Positions 26,355 through 35,074 are shown, counted from the stretch's first letter. The stretch is DNA of 64,000 nt from Microbacterium salsuginis (GCF_012524205.1 NZ_JABACI010000001.1:310001-374000); one strand, 5' to 3'. Made by a program: numbers and translations. Notes: generated by a model not told the origin, from the sequence alone.

Positions 26355-26642
26355 TCATATCCAGAGGTCGGTCTCGTCATCGTGCCCCGACTCGGACCGC
26401 AAAGTCTCGAGCTCCCGCAGCTCGTAGTGACCGTTGTCGGCGACGTCGATGTGCTCGATGAAGACGGCCGTCGCCGGCGTCACGAGCACCTCGGCGGTGG
26501 TGATCGCACCGGCGGGCACTTCGACGAACGCGCCGCCGTCGTGGACCGCTGTCAGGATCGCATGTTTCACGTCGACGACGCGATCATCGTCGGCGAGTGG
26601 ATACGTGTGGCCATTGATGACCAACTGGTGGCGCGTTGTCAC
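26355..26642 (-). CDS. Small hypothetical protein
   Basis: 95 aa, acidic, soluble. The sequence (HQLVINGHTYPLADDDRVVDVKHAILTAVHDGGAFVEVP) suggests a small beta-rich fold and it ends in an acidic DDETDLWI tail. It follows the DUF892 gene on the same strand, separated by a hairpin. No family recognised. Confidence 0.6.
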   Translation of the reverse strand: MTTRHQLVINGHTYPLADDDRVVDVKHAILTAVHDGGAFVEVPAGAITTAEVLVTPATAVFIEHIDVADNGHYELRELETLRSESGHDDETDLWI

Positions 26643-26653
26643 GTCGACCTTCC

Positions 26654-26675
26654 TGCCGCTCTCCCGGGAGCGGCA
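26654..26675 (-). terminator. Intergenic hairpin downstream of the DUF892 gene
   Basis: An 8-bp stem TGCCGCTC/GAGCGGCA with a 6-base loop lies 8 bases past the DUF892 stop and 12 bases before the next start. It may terminate or attenuate transcription between the two genes. Confidence 0.35.
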
Positions 26676-26682
26676 TGAAGCG

Positions 26683-27165
26683 TCAACCCGTCATCGTCGA
26701 AAGGCGGGTGTTCAGCTCCTGGCTTGTACGAACTTCCTGGTCGAGGTTCTGCTGCAGCATCGCGACGGCATCGGCTGCTCCGATCGAGCGCGTCGCGAGG
26801 ATGAGCGACTCGTACGCCGAGATCTCGTAATGCTCGTTCCCCAGCGCCGCAGACAGGGTGACCTGGTCGCGCAGCGCGGGTGCCGATCGATCGATCAGCG
26901 ACTTGGCCTGCTTCGAAATGCCCTTCGTGCTCGGCGACGCGGCCGTCGAGACCGGAAAGTCGAGAACGCCGAACACGCGACGCAGGATCTCGATCTGCTC
27001 CTTGGTCTCGTCCGCGTGGTGGCGGAAGAGCTTCTTGACGTCGGCCGACTTCGCGGCCTGGGCAAGCTCTCCGAGGGCAGCGAGCGAGTCCTCCTCCATC
27101 GTGAAGGCGGTCCGCAGCTGGAAGCGGAGCAGGTCGGTGGGGGTTTCGAGCATCGTCTGTGACAT
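26683..27165 (-). CDS. DUF892 ferritin-like protein (YciE/YciF family)
   Basis: 160 aa, almost entirely helical. A four-helix bundle carries metal-ligand-like residues (FQLRTAFTMEEDSLAALGELA, FRHHADETKEQIEILRRVF, GNEHYEISAYESLILATRSIG, LQQNLDQEVRTSQELNTRL), the pattern of DUF892 stress proteins. AAGGAG precedes the ATG. Members are induced by osmotic or nutrient stress; a di-iron site is proposed for some homologues. Biochemical role here is unknown. Confidence 0.85.
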   Translation of the reverse strand: MSQTMLETPTDLLRFQLRTAFTMEEDSLAALGELAQAAKSADVKKLFRHHADETKEQIEILRRVFGVLDFPVSTAASPSTKGISKQAKSLIDRSAPALRDQVTLSAALGNEHYEISAYESLILATRSIGAADAVAMLQQNLDQEVRTSQELNTRLSTMTG

Positions 27166-27259
27166 CGATGATCTCCTTTCGATGCTGCGACGTTACGTGC
27201 GCAACCTTCGATGCCGTAGGGGGTTGCGACGATGCCCGGGCACCGCTACGACCTGACGT

Positions 27260-30200
27260 TCACCGGAAGTCCCGGGCCCGGTGCTGCACACCCACCCGCA
27301 GGTCTTCGAATCGGTCGGCGACGAGGTTCGTCACGCCTTCGGCGGAGCGCTCGAGGATGCCGCGCGCGACCAGCGCCGGGGAGTCCCGCACGATACGGCG
27401 GTAGCGGTTCCACACCCCCACCGAGCACACGATGTTCACGAGCCCGTGCTCGTCCTCGAGATTGAGGAAGGTGACCCCGGATGCCGTGGCCGGCCGTTGC
27501 CGGTGCGTCACGAGTCCCGCGACCTCCACACGACGCCCGGTCTCGTGACTGCGCAGCTCACGCGAGGTCAGGACACCGCGGGCAACCAGTCCGGACCGGT
27601 AGTGCGTCATCGGATGATCGTCGGTCGAGATGCCGGTGGCCCACAGGTCGGCGGCGAGGATCTCGTAGCTGGTGGGATCGGTGAACAGCGGCGGCTGCAC
27701 CGAGACGAGAGAGTCGGGCAGGAACTCCGGGCGATCCTGGGCGGCCGAGCCGGCGAGCCAGATCGCCTCTCGGCGAGCGAGCCCCAGGCTCTCGAAGGCT
27801 CCCGCCGTCGCCAGCGCTTCGACCTGCGCGGCGGTGATGCCGGTGCGGCGCACCAGATCGCGCAGATCCCGGAACGGCCCCTGCGCCTCACGCTCGGCGA
27901 CGACGCGCTGCGCGACCGTCTTGCCGATGCCCTTCACCCCGGCAAGACCCAGCCGCACCGCGAACCCCCCGTCGCGGCGGTGCGCCGCCGATTCGTCGGG
28001 CGCGTGGAGATCGAACTCCCCCACCGGCGGCTGGTGCCGGTCCAGGCACGAGTCCAGCCCGGTGCGTTTCGTCTCGTCGCTGCGCTCCTCGCTCAACGAC
28101 CGGGGGGAGGCCGACTCGAGCACCGCCTCGACGCCGGACAGATGCAGATCGGGGCGACGCACCTCCACACCGTGGCGGCGTGCGTCCGACACGAGCGTGC
28201 CGGGCGAGTAGAAGCCCATCGGCTGCGCGCGCAGCAGCCCCGCGAGGAACGCCGCCGGATAGTGCAGCTTGATCCACGAGCTGGCGTACACGAGCAGCCC
28301 GAACGACAGCGAGTGCGACTCGGCGAAGCCGAAGTTCGCGAACGCCTGGATCTTCGCGTAGATCGCGTCGGCGTCCTCCCCCACGAGATTGTTCTTCGCC
28401 ATGCCGGCGTAGAGCTTCTCCTTCAGCGAGTCGATGCGCTCGATCCCGCGCTTGGAGCCCATCGCCCGGCGCAGCAGGTCGGCATCCTCACCGCTGACCT
28501 CGCCGACGGCGACCGCCATCTGCATGAGCTGCTCCTGGAACACCGGGATGCCGAGGGTGCGCGCCAGCACCGGCTCGAGCTTCTCGTGGGCATAGGTCAC
28601 CTCCTCGAGCCCCATCTTGCGCCGCACGTACGGGTGCACCGCGCCGCCCTGGATGGGCCCGGGACGGATCAGAGCGATCTCGATCACGAGGTCGTAGAAG
28701 CGTCGCGGCTGCAACCTGGGCAACAGCCCCATCTGCGCGCGCGACTCGACCTGGAACACCCCGATGGAATCGGCGCGGCACAGCATGTCGTACACCGCCT
28801 TCTCCTCCTTGGGGATGGTCGACAGCTCCCAGTCCTCCCCTGTCGAGGCGCGGATCATGTCGAAGCAGTACTGCAGGGCTGCCAGCATCCCGAGCCCCAG
28901 AAGGTCGAACTTCACCAGGCCCATCCATGCGGCGTCGTCCTTGTCCCACTGGATCACCGTGCGGTTCTCCATGCGCGCGTGCTCGATCGGCACGACCTCG
29001 CCTACCGGCCGGTCGGTGAGCACCATGCCGCCGGAATGGATGCCGAGATGCCGCGGTGCCTTCAGCAGCTCCGAGGCGAACTCGATGACCTGGTCGGGGA
29101 TGTCGTGGTCGTCGCCGGTGTCGAGCATCGCGCCCCAGCGCTCCACCTGCTTCGACCACGCATCCTGCTGACCCGGCGAATGCCCGAGCGCCTTCGCCAT
29201 GTCGCGGACGGCGTTCTTCGGCCGGTACTGGATCACGTTCGCGACCTGCGCCGCGCGCTCGCGCCCGTAGGTGGCGTAGACCCACTGGATGATCTCTTCG
29301 CGGCGGTCCGAGTCGAAGTCGACGTCGATGTCGGGCTCTTCGTCACGCAGGCTCGACAGGAACCGCTCGAACGGCAGGTCGTACGCGATCGCGTCGACCG
29401 CCGTGATGTCGAGCAGGTAGCAGATGGCGCTGTTGGCGGCCGAGCCGCGGCCTTGACACAGGATGCCGCGGCGCCGGGCCTCTTGCACGATGCCGTAGAC
29501 GATCAGGAAGTAACCCGGGAAGTCCTTCATCTCGATGACCCCGAGCTCGCGCTCGATGCGGTCGCGGTCCTTCCTCGCGAGATCGGGGTACTTGCGGGGC
29601 ACCGCCTCCCACACCAGGTGCCGCAGCCACGACATCGGCGTATGCCCCTCGGGCACTTCCTGCTTCGGCAGCGCCGGCTTCGCACGCCGCAGTGGGAAGG
29701 CGAGCTCGTCGGCCAGCGTGACGGTGCGGGCCACGGCATCCGGATATCGCACGAACCGCTCCGCCATCTCGGCCCCCGAGCGCAGATGGGCGCCCGCGTG
29801 CGACGGCAGCCAGCCGTCCAGCTCGTCGAGGCCGCGGTTCGCACGAACCGCCGCGACCGCCGCCGCCAGCAGCTGCCGCCGGGGCACCGCGTAGTGCACG
29901 TTGTTCGTCGCGAGGAGCGGCAGTCCCCGCTCGCGCGCGAGCCCTGCCAGCACGTCGTTGTCGCGCGTGTCGAGCGGATTGCCGTGATCCATCAGTTCGA
30001 CGTGCACGGCCTCGCGCCCGAACAGCGAGACCAGCCGATCGAGCTCGCGGGCCGCGGCATCCGGTCCCTCCCCTCCCGGCGCCAGCGCGCGACGCACCGC
30101 GCCCTTGCGGCATCCGGTGAGGACCGCCCATTCCCCGCCGGCCTGGGCGGCGAGCTCCTCGAGGTCGTATCGCGGCCGCCCCTTCTCCGCGCCCGCCAGC

Positions 30201-30688
30201 TGCGCGTGGGTGAGCGCGCCCGCGAGCCGGTGGTACCCCTCTTCGCCGCGGGCCAGCACGAGCAGATGCGACCCCACCGGGTCGGGCTCGCCGTTCTGCG
30301 GCTGGGGAAGCTCGAGCGACAGTTCGGCACCGAACACCGTCTTCAGCTCGAGCGACTCGGCCGCTTCGGCGAAGCGCACGATCCCGTAGAAGCCGTCGTG
30401 ATCGGTGATCGCGAGCGCGTGCAGCCCAAGCCGTTCGGCCTCTTCGGCGAGCTCTTCGGGAGAGGACGCCCCATCGAGGAACGAGAACGACGAATGCGCG
30501 TGCAGCTCCGCGTACGGGATCACCTCGGGCGGGCGATCGATCTTCGGCGGCACATATGGACCGCGCTTGTGCGACCAGGCCGGGCTGTCGCCGCCGTCCG
30601 CATCCGCGGGGCGCGCGTCGGGGCGGCGGCGCCCGCTCAGCACGCGCTCCATCTCGGACCACGGCACACCGGGGTTGTGGAAGCCCAT
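27260..30688 (-). CDS. dnaE2: Error-prone DNA polymerase III alpha subunit DnaE2
   Basis: 1142 aa. An N-terminal PHP domain (YAELHAHSSFSFLDGAS, ALAITDHDGFYG) is followed by the C-family palm with catalytic acidic residues in EEPDIDVDFDSDRREEI, the finger region, and a C-terminal helix-hairpin-helix/OB part (VKGIGKTVAQRV, VEVAGLVTHRQRPATASGVTFLNLEDEHG). It is the mutagenic translesion polymerase of the ImuA'-ImuB-DnaE2 system and uses ImuB to reach the beta clamp. It ends the operon at 27260-33263. Around residues 862-875 a palindromic repeat encodes an extra PRSLSEERSDETKR segment. A 108-base gap holding another copy separates it from imuB. Confidence 0.94.
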   Translation of the reverse strand: MGFHNPGVPWSEMERVLSGRRRPDARPADADGGDSPAWSHKRGPYVPPKIDRPPEVIPYAELHAHSSFSFLDGASSPEELAEEAERLGLHALAITDHDGFYGIVRFAEAAESLELKTVFGAELSLELPQPQNGEPDPVGSHLLVLARGEEGYHRLAGALTHAQLAGAEKGRPRYDLEELAAQAGGEWAVLTGCRKGAVRRALAPGGEGPDAAARELDRLVSLFGREAVHVELMDHGNPLDTRDNDVLAGLARERGLPLLATNNVHYAVPRRQLLAAAVAAVRANRGLDELDGWLPSHAGAHLRSGAEMAERFVRYPDAVARTVTLADELAFPLRRAKPALPKQEVPEGHTPMSWLRHLVWEAVPRKYPDLARKDRDRIERELGVIEMKDFPGYFLIVYGIVQEARRRGILCQGRGSAANSAICYLLDITAVDAIAYDLPFERFLSSLRDEEPDIDVDFDSDRREEIIQWVYATYGRERAAQVANVIQYRPKNAVRDMAKALGHSPGQQDAWSKQVERWGAMLDTGDDHDIPDQVIEFASELLKAPRHLGIHSGGMVLTDRPVGEVVPIEHARMENRTVIQWDKDDAAWMGLVKFDLLGLGMLAALQYCFDMIRASTGEDWELSTIPKEEKAVYDMLCRADSIGVFQVESRAQMGLLPRLQPRRFYDLVIEIALIRPGPIQGGAVHPYVRRKMGLEEVTYAHEKLEPVLARTLGIPVFQEQLMQMAVAVGEVSGEDADLLRRAMGSKRGIERIDSLKEKLYAGMAKNNLVGEDADAIYAKIQAFANFGFAESHSLSFGLLVYASSWIKLHYPAAFLAGLLRAQPMGFYSPGTLVSDARRHGVEVRRPDLHLSGVEAVLESASPRSLSEERSDETKRTGLDSCLDRHQPPVGEFDLHAPDESAAHRRDGGFAVRLGLAGVKGIGKTVAQRVVAEREAQGPFRDLRDLVRRTGITAAQVEALATAGAFESLGLARREAIWLAGSAAQDRPEFLPDSLVSVQPPLFTDPTSYEILAADLWATGISTDDHPMTHYRSGLVARGVLTSRELRSHETGRRVEVAGLVTHRQRPATASGVTFLNLEDEHGLVNIVCSVGVWNRYRRIVRDSPALVARGILERSAEGVTNLVADRFEDLRVGVQHRARDFR
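28065..28103. repeat. Dispersed 39-bp palindromic repeat, copy inside dnaE2
   Basis: 39 bp beginning CGTTTCGTCTCG and ending CGCTCAACGACCGG, with a variable 13-base middle. The outer 12 and 14 bases are identical to the copy at 30722-30760. Its length is a multiple of three, so the polymerase frame stays open. Confidence 0.7.
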
Positions 30689-30721
30689 CAGCGATCACCG
30701 CCGTCGTTCGTCGGCTCGGGA

Positions 30722-30760
30722 CGTTTCGTCTCGCTCGTTCCTCGTTCGCTCAACGACCGG
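30722..30760. repeat. Dispersed 39-bp palindromic repeat, copy between imuB and dnaE2
   Basis: Same length and ends as the copy within dnaE2; the central 13 bases differ. A second, shorter duplication (TCGTCGGCTCGGG-like) brackets it at about 30710-30720 and 30774-30787. It lies in the 108-base intergenic gap. Confidence 0.7.
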
Positions 30761-30796
30761 AAGATGCCTTCGGTCGTCGGCTCGGGGCGGATCACG

Positions 30797-32419
30797 TCAG
30801 TCATACGCCGCCTCCGCCGTCCACGTGTCGCCCTCGCAGACGAGCAGCCACGCCCCGCCCTCGGCGTCGACCACCTGGAACCGGTGCGCACGACGCGCGC
30901 GCGCGGCATCCCATCCCCTCTCGACCACCGGCCACGGTCCTGCCCACGCCTCGATCTCGCGCCGTCGCCCGCTCTCCACGAGGAAGGCCGGGACCGCCGA
31001 GACATTGCCCCGCTCGTCGACATCGATGATCTCGCCGCCCAGGGCGCGCACGTCGACCGGCACCGGATCGGCGAACACCGTCGCCGGCAGCGGGTCGGGC
31101 AGGCTCCCCGGCCACGGCCGGCTGCGCTGCACGGCGAGTCCGTCGGGGCCCTTCACGTGCCGGTCCCCCCACGGCACGAGCACCTGCCGTTCGGCCAGCC
31201 ACCGGCCGCCACCGATCGCGGGGGTCAGCACACCGCGATGGCCGAGCATCGCCTGCACGCGCGACAGCGCATGGTGCACGCGCTCCTCCGGTCCGCCGCC
31301 GAAGAGCGCGGGGGCGTGATGGGATGCCTCGTCCACCGCCTCGGGCGAGATCCGCACGAGTGCGACCCCACTATGCAGACCCCCGTTGCGCAGGCCTCCC
31401 CCGTCCGTGCCGCCGCCGACGTCCTCGGCGAGCTGCCAGCGCACCCGGTCGACCACCGCGGCGGCGTCGAACGAGCCGGGATGCAGCCACACCCGCTCGC
31501 TGCGCTCGCCCCGGTCGCCGACGAGCTCGACGCGCAGCTCGGTGCACACGAGGTCGACCGCTCCGAGCCCCGCGATGAAGTCGTCGGCGGTCAGACGCAT
31601 CGCGAACGCCACCTGGTCGGCGATCTCGAGCGGCGGCTCGAACGCGACCTCTCGCTGCAGCTCGGGCGGGGGCGTACGAGGCTCGACGGGGCGCGAGTCG
31701 CGGCCGGCGGCGAGGGCGTGCACGCGGATGCCACGCTCGCCGAACCGCTCGCGCACCCGATCGGGCTCCATCGCCGCGAACGCGCCGAGCGTCTGCACGC
31801 CGAGTCTCGCGAGCAGCCCCACCAGATCGGCCGTCTCGCCCGCGGAGAACGACGAGGAATCGAGCACCGCCACCGACAGCGGCGCGAGGAAGCCGGCGGC
31901 GCCGCCCGCGGGCACGACGAACACCGGGTCCCGCGCGCTCGCACCGGCCTTCGCCGCCTGCTCGGCCGTGAACGGTCCGTCGGCGATCCCTGCCCGCACC
32001 TCATCGAGACCGAAGCCGTGCAGAGCCTCGATCAGCACGCGCGCCGCCTCGGCCTCACCGCCGTAGTACCGGGCGGGGCCTCGCACCCGCAGTGCGCAGA
32101 GCCCGGCACGCACCAGCTGCACGCCCGGCGCCTTCTCTTCGATCAGCGACACGATCGGAGCGAACGCGCGGTGCTCGCGCGCGGCATCCCCCGCAACCAC
32201 CGTCAGTCCTGGGCAGCGTGCCTGCGCATCGCGGCGACGCTGACCGCGCCGCACCCCCTCGGCGCGCGCCGCTGCCGAGCACGCGACGACGAGGTTGCGT
32301 TCGACGACGGCCACCGGACGCGCCGGATCCATCGACATCGCCGCGTCGCGGACCAATGCCGTGACCGGCCAGTCCGGAAACCACAGCACCAGGCTGCGCA
32401 CCGGAGAGCGCAGCGCCAT
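30797..32419 (-). CDS. imuB: ImuB, Y-family polymerase-like mutasome subunit
   Basis: 540 aa. The N-terminus keeps the Y-family fold (SLVLWFPDWPVTALVRDA, VACSAAARAEGVRRGQRRRDA) but the catalytic carboxylates are lost: the usual S-x-DE segment reads LCALRVRGPARYYGG. This is the hallmark of ImuB, a non-catalytic adaptor that binds the beta clamp and recruits DnaE2 and ImuA'. The helix-hairpin-helix and little-finger regions follow. Its ATG is one base from the imuA' stop, indicating tight co-expression. Confidence 0.9.
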   Translation of the reverse strand: MALRSPVRSLVLWFPDWPVTALVRDAAMSMDPARPVAVVERNLVVACSAAARAEGVRRGQRRRDAQARCPGLTVVAGDAAREHRAFAPIVSLIEEKAPGVQLVRAGLCALRVRGPARYYGGEAEAARVLIEALHGFGLDEVRAGIADGPFTAEQAAKAGASARDPVFVVPAGGAAGFLAPLSVAVLDSSSFSAGETADLVGLLARLGVQTLGAFAAMEPDRVRERFGERGIRVHALAAGRDSRPVEPRTPPPELQREVAFEPPLEIADQVAFAMRLTADDFIAGLGAVDLVCTELRVELVGDRGERSERVWLHPGSFDAAAVVDRVRWQLAEDVGGGTDGGGLRNGGLHSGVALVRISPEAVDEASHHAPALFGGGPEERVHHALSRVQAMLGHRGVLTPAIGGGRWLAERQVLVPWGDRHVKGPDGLAVQRSRPWPGSLPDPLPATVFADPVPVDVRALGGEIIDVDERGNVSAVPAFLVESGRRREIEAWAGPWPVVERGWDAARARRAHRFQVVDAEGGAWLLVCEGDTWTAEAAYD

Positions 32420-32420
32420 G

Positions 32421-33263
32421 TCAACCCACCGCCCTGGCCTCGAGGGGGTAGACCGACCGCGTCTCGACATCGACGGGACGCACCGGCTGCACCGGGCGCG
32501 CCTGCTCCGGCGTCGCGGAGACATGCCCCGCGGCATCCGGCAGCATCACCCGCGCGCGACGCGGCCGCGGCCAGCGCCTGCTGGAGGCGGTGAGGGTCAC
32601 CTCGCGCCCCGCGAGATACCCATGGCCGCGTCCCACGCCCTCCCACACCGGTTCGCCGACCTCGAGCGCCGCCTCGGCCTGCGGCCACGGACCCTGCACC
32701 AGCAGCACAGCGCCACGGTCGCGCAACCGCGCCGCCAGCCGTGCCACCTCGCCGTCGGGCGCCCGCCCGGACGGGCGGACAGCCACCACCGGCAGCACCT
32801 CGGCGACGGTCGCGGTCACCGCGAGCCAGCGGGCCCCCGGATCAGGGACGAGCACGAGTCGCGACAGATCGACCCCCAGCGCCTCGGCCGCTTCGGCGCC
32901 GAGCCGAGGCATCCCCACCACCCCGCACCATGACCCGGACTGCGTCGGCAGCGCCAGCAGCGCCAGCAGCAGCGAGGTCGAGCGAGGGAGCGAGTATGCC
33001 GCGCCCGGCTGCAGGCCCCCGCCGGGAAGCAGCGCCGCGAGTGCGGGATGCACCGGCAGCACCGGCGCGTCGAGCCGGCGACCCTGCACGCGTTCGACCT
33101 GGGCCCGCAGCCGTGCGACGGTGCTTGTCAGACCAGTGCTTGTCAGACCCGTGCTTGTCAGACCCGTACCGGTCAGCTCAGCACCGCTCGACTCTGCGCC
33201 CGCCGGCTCCTGGCCGACGGGCTCGAGCACATGCTGTGCTGTGAGCTGCACGATCGCCCCCAT
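32421..33263 (-). CDS. ImuA'-like RecA-related mutasome accessory protein
   Basis: 280 aa. A RecA/SulA-like region (LPGGGLQPGAAYSLPRSTSLLLALLALPTQSGSWCGVVGMP, LSRLVLVPDPGARWLAVTATVAEVLPVVAV) identifies the ImuA'-type partner of ImuB in SOS mutagenesis. The N-terminal linker contains a tandem run of GLTST units encoded by a 15-bp DNA repeat (33121-33180). A LexA box sits 11 bases upstream of the ATG, so it is the first gene of a DNA-damage-induced operon. Confidence 0.88.
   Translation of the reverse strand: MGAIVQLTAQHVLEPVGQEPAGAESSGAELTGTGLTSTGLTSTGLTSTVARLRAQVERVQGRRLDAPVLPVHPALAALLPGGGLQPGAAYSLPRSTSLLLALLALPTQSGSWCGVVGMPRLGAEAAEALGVDLSRLVLVPDPGARWLAVTATVAEVLPVVAVRPSGRAPDGEVARLAARLRDRGAVLLVQGPWPQAEAALEVGEPVWEGVGRGHGYLAGREVTLTASSRRWPRPRRARVMLPDAAGHVSATPEQARPVQPVRPVDVETRSVYPLEARAVG
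33121..33180. repeat. 15-bp tandem repeat inside imuA'
   Basis: Three near-perfect units of GTGCTTGTCAGACC[A/C] at 33121, 33136 and 33151 and a degenerate fourth. Unit length is a multiple of three, so changes in copy number would lengthen or shorten the N-terminal linker without a frameshift. Confidence 0.85.
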
Positions 33264-33273
33264 CCCCTCAGGC

Positions 33274-33289
33274 TAGAACACATGTTCTA
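33274..33289. promoter_or_regulatory. LexA (SOS) box of the mutasome operon
   Basis: TAGAACACATGTTCTA: arms TAGAAC and GTTCTA around four bases, fitting the Gram-positive/actinobacterial LexA consensus GAAC-N4-GTTC. It lies 11 bases upstream of the imuA' start, where LexA would block transcription of imuA'-imuB-dnaE2 until DNA damage. Confidence 0.85.
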
Positions 33290-33415
33290 TGCGTTCAACC
33301 CGCAGGGAACGAGGATACCTCGCACTTCCGACAGTTATGTTCGAGGAAAGTGAGGGCGCAGGGTTCCCACTCGATCCGTGCCACACTCGTTCTGGAACAC
33401 TGCGCGTCGACGACG

Positions 33416-34093
33416 ATGCCCCCACCCGTCACCCAAGGGGTCGTCTTGATCACACTCGCCGCCGCCACCGGTATCGCGCTCGTCGAACTGGGAATGGCGC
33501 TCACACCCGGCCCGAACATGGTCTACCTCGTCTCCCGCAGCATCGGCCAGGGCTGGCGCGCAGGCATGATGTCGTTGGCCGGCACCACGGTGGGATTCGT
33601 GGTCTACATGACCATGGCGAATCTCGGCCTCGCGGCCGTGTTCCTCGTGGTCCCGTGGCTCTACACCGCGCTGAAGGTGGCCGGTGCGCTCTACCTGCTC
33701 TGGCTGGCGTACAAGACCCTCCGCCCTGGCGGCACGTCCCTGTTCGAACCCCGGGACCTCCCCCGCGACTCCGCCGGCAAGCTCTTCCGGATGGGGCTCG
33801 TGACCAACCTGCTCAACCCCAAGACCGCGATCGTCTACCTCGCGCTGATCCCTCAGTTCATCGACGCGAGCGCCGGCGATGTCATCGCCCAGGGCTTCCA
33901 GCTCGGCGCCGTTCAGATCGCCGTCGCCGTCATCGTGAACGGTGCGATCATCCTCGCGGCCGGGTCCGTCGCGGTGTTCCTGCGCCGCCGGCCGATGTGG
34001 GTGCGCTGGCAGCGGAAGATCACCGGCGTTCTGCTCGGCATCGTCGGCGTGAAGCTCGCGATCGACGCGCCCGCCCCGGCGGTCCCGGCATAG
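33416..34093 (+). CDS. LysE/RhtB-family amino-acid exporter
   Basis: 225 aa from ATG 33416; a TTG at 33446, five bases after AAGGGG, is an alternative start that removes ten residues and leaves the normal LysE N-terminus. Six hydrophobic helices are visible. The family signature LGMALTPGPNMVYLVSRSIGQGWRAG lies in the first helix region, and GLVTNLLNPKTAIVYLALIPQF in the middle. It exports amino acids or related metabolites across the membrane. It is divergent from the SOS operon, but about 125 bases separate them. Confidence 0.88.
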   Translation: MPPPVTQGVVLITLAAATGIALVELGMALTPGPNMVYLVSRSIGQGWRAGMMSLAGTTVGFVVYMTMANLGLAAVFLVVPWLYTALKVAGALYLLWLAYKTLRPGGTSLFEPRDLPRDSAGKLFRMGLVTNLLNPKTAIVYLALIPQFIDASAGDVIAQGFQLGAVQIAVAVIVNGAIILAAGSVAVFLRRRPMWVRWQRKITGVLLGIVGVKLAIDAPAPAVPA

Positions 34094-34120
34094 CGGTCGG
34101 TTTCGGCCCAGGGCACGGCG

Positions 34121-34540
34121 TCAGCGGAGCAGCACGAACGACCTGAGCTGATTCGGAGCGAAGTCGTGCGCCTCGACGAGCCCGCGCGACTCGTAGAACG
34201 CCCGCTGAGCCTCTTCGGCGTCGGTCAGCAGGACCAGCTGGCGGATGCCACGCGTGCGCACCAGGATCTCGTCCAGCAACGCTCCGCCGACGCCGCGCCG
34301 CTGGTACTCGGGTGCGACGAGGATGTCTTGCAGATAGGCGACCGTCAGCCCATCCGAGACGGTCCTGGCCAGACCGACGAGCGCGCCCGACTCGCTCCGT
34401 GCCACGAGCACGCAGTGCGATGCGTTCACCGCGTCGACGAGCCGCTCCGCATCATCGGTGTAGGCGGTCCAGCCCACCGATCGGTACAGGTCGACCAACT
34501 CGGTCGCCGCAGGCAGCTCTGCCGTGATCGTGAACGTCAT
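34121..34540 (-). CDS. GNAT-family N-acetyltransferase
   Basis: 139 aa. Classical GNAT: SVGWTAYTDDAERLVDAV, LVGLARTVSDGLTVAYLQDILVAPEYQRRGVGGALLDEIL (acetyl-CoA motif QRRGVGGAL at about 80-88) and AFYESRGLVEAHDF. Similar proteins acetylate amines or protein N-termini. It is convergent with the LysE gene and 36 bases downstream of the HNH nuclease gene. Confidence 0.87.
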   Translation of the reverse strand: MTFTITAELPAATELVDLYRSVGWTAYTDDAERLVDAVNASHCVLVARSESGALVGLARTVSDGLTVAYLQDILVAPEYQRRGVGGALLDEILVRTRGIRQLVLLTDAEEAQRAFYESRGLVEAHDFAPNQLRSFVLLR

Positions 34541-34576
34541 CCACCGATCCTGACAGTCCCGATCGGGCGCAGCGAA

Positions 34577-35074
34577 TCACGCGGCGAGCGCGAGATACGG
34601 CTCCCACCGCGGGTCGGTGCGCTCCGTGCCGCGAACGGTCCACTGCGCACCGCGCGGCGGGTGCGGCGTGAAGCGCAGCTCCCAGTTCATCTCCTGCGGC
34701 GTGCGATCGCCCTTGGTGTTGTTGCAGCGCAGGCAGCACGCGACGAGGTTCTCCCACGAGTCCGCACCCCCGCGCGAACGCGGCAGCACGTGATCGATCG
34801 TCGACGCGGCCTTGCCGCAGTACCCGCAGCGATGGTTGTCGCGCCGGAGCACCCCGCGCCGGGTCACCGGAACACGGCGACCACCGGGAACGCGCACGTA
34901 GCGCGTCAGGATGATCACCGCCGGGCGCTCGTACGAACGTCTCGTCCCCCACACCGGTTCGGTCTCGGTGTGCTCGATGACGGTCGCCTTCTCGTTCATC
35001 ACGAGCACGAGAGCGCGTTTGAACGACACGACCGCGAGCGGCTCATAGCCCGCATTCAGCACCAGAGTGCGCAT
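34577..35074 (-). CDS. HNH endonuclease domain protein
   Basis: 165 aa. After an N-terminal region conserved in actinobacterial homologues (MRTLVLNAGYEPLAVVSFKRALVLV) it has an HNH nuclease core with zinc cysteines: HRCGYCGKAASTIDHVLPRSRGGADSWENLVACCLRCNNTKGDR (about 85-127). The paired CxxC motifs and DH...N...N residues mark a metal-dependent nuclease. Its cellular role is unknown. AGAGGAT precedes the ATG. An intrinsic terminator (35149-35178) and a 36-codon ORF lie directly upstream, an arrangement that resembles attenuation. It is unrelated to IscB (no RuvC part). Confidence 0.9.
   Translation of the reverse strand: MRTLVLNAGYEPLAVVSFKRALVLVMNEKATVIEHTETEPVWGTRRSYERPAVIILTRYVRVPGGRRVPVTRRGVLRRDNHRCGYCGKAASTIDHVLPRSRGGADSWENLVACCLRCNNTKGDRTPQEMNWELRFTPHPPRGAQWTVRGTERTDPRWEPYLALAA

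Noticed and set aside
27281..32593. Open frame of about 1770 codons on the plus strand opposite dnaE2 and imuB.
   Set aside because: It is antisense to two well-supported genes, has no recognisable domain, and open antisense frames are expected at this GC content.
33121..33180. Short regularly spaced repeats as a CRISPR-like array.
   Set aside because: The 15-bp units are contiguous with no spacers and lie in frame within imuA'.
33415..33425. The DNA between the SOS operon and the LysE gene as a second LexA target.
   Set aside because: GTTCTGGAAC near 33390 has the halves in the wrong order for a LexA box.
34577..35074. HNH nuclease with upstream structured RNA as an IscB/HEARO (OMEGA) system.
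   Set aside because: The protein is only 165 residues and has no RuvC parts or bridge helix, and the upstream RNA region is short and contains an ORF with a terminator.
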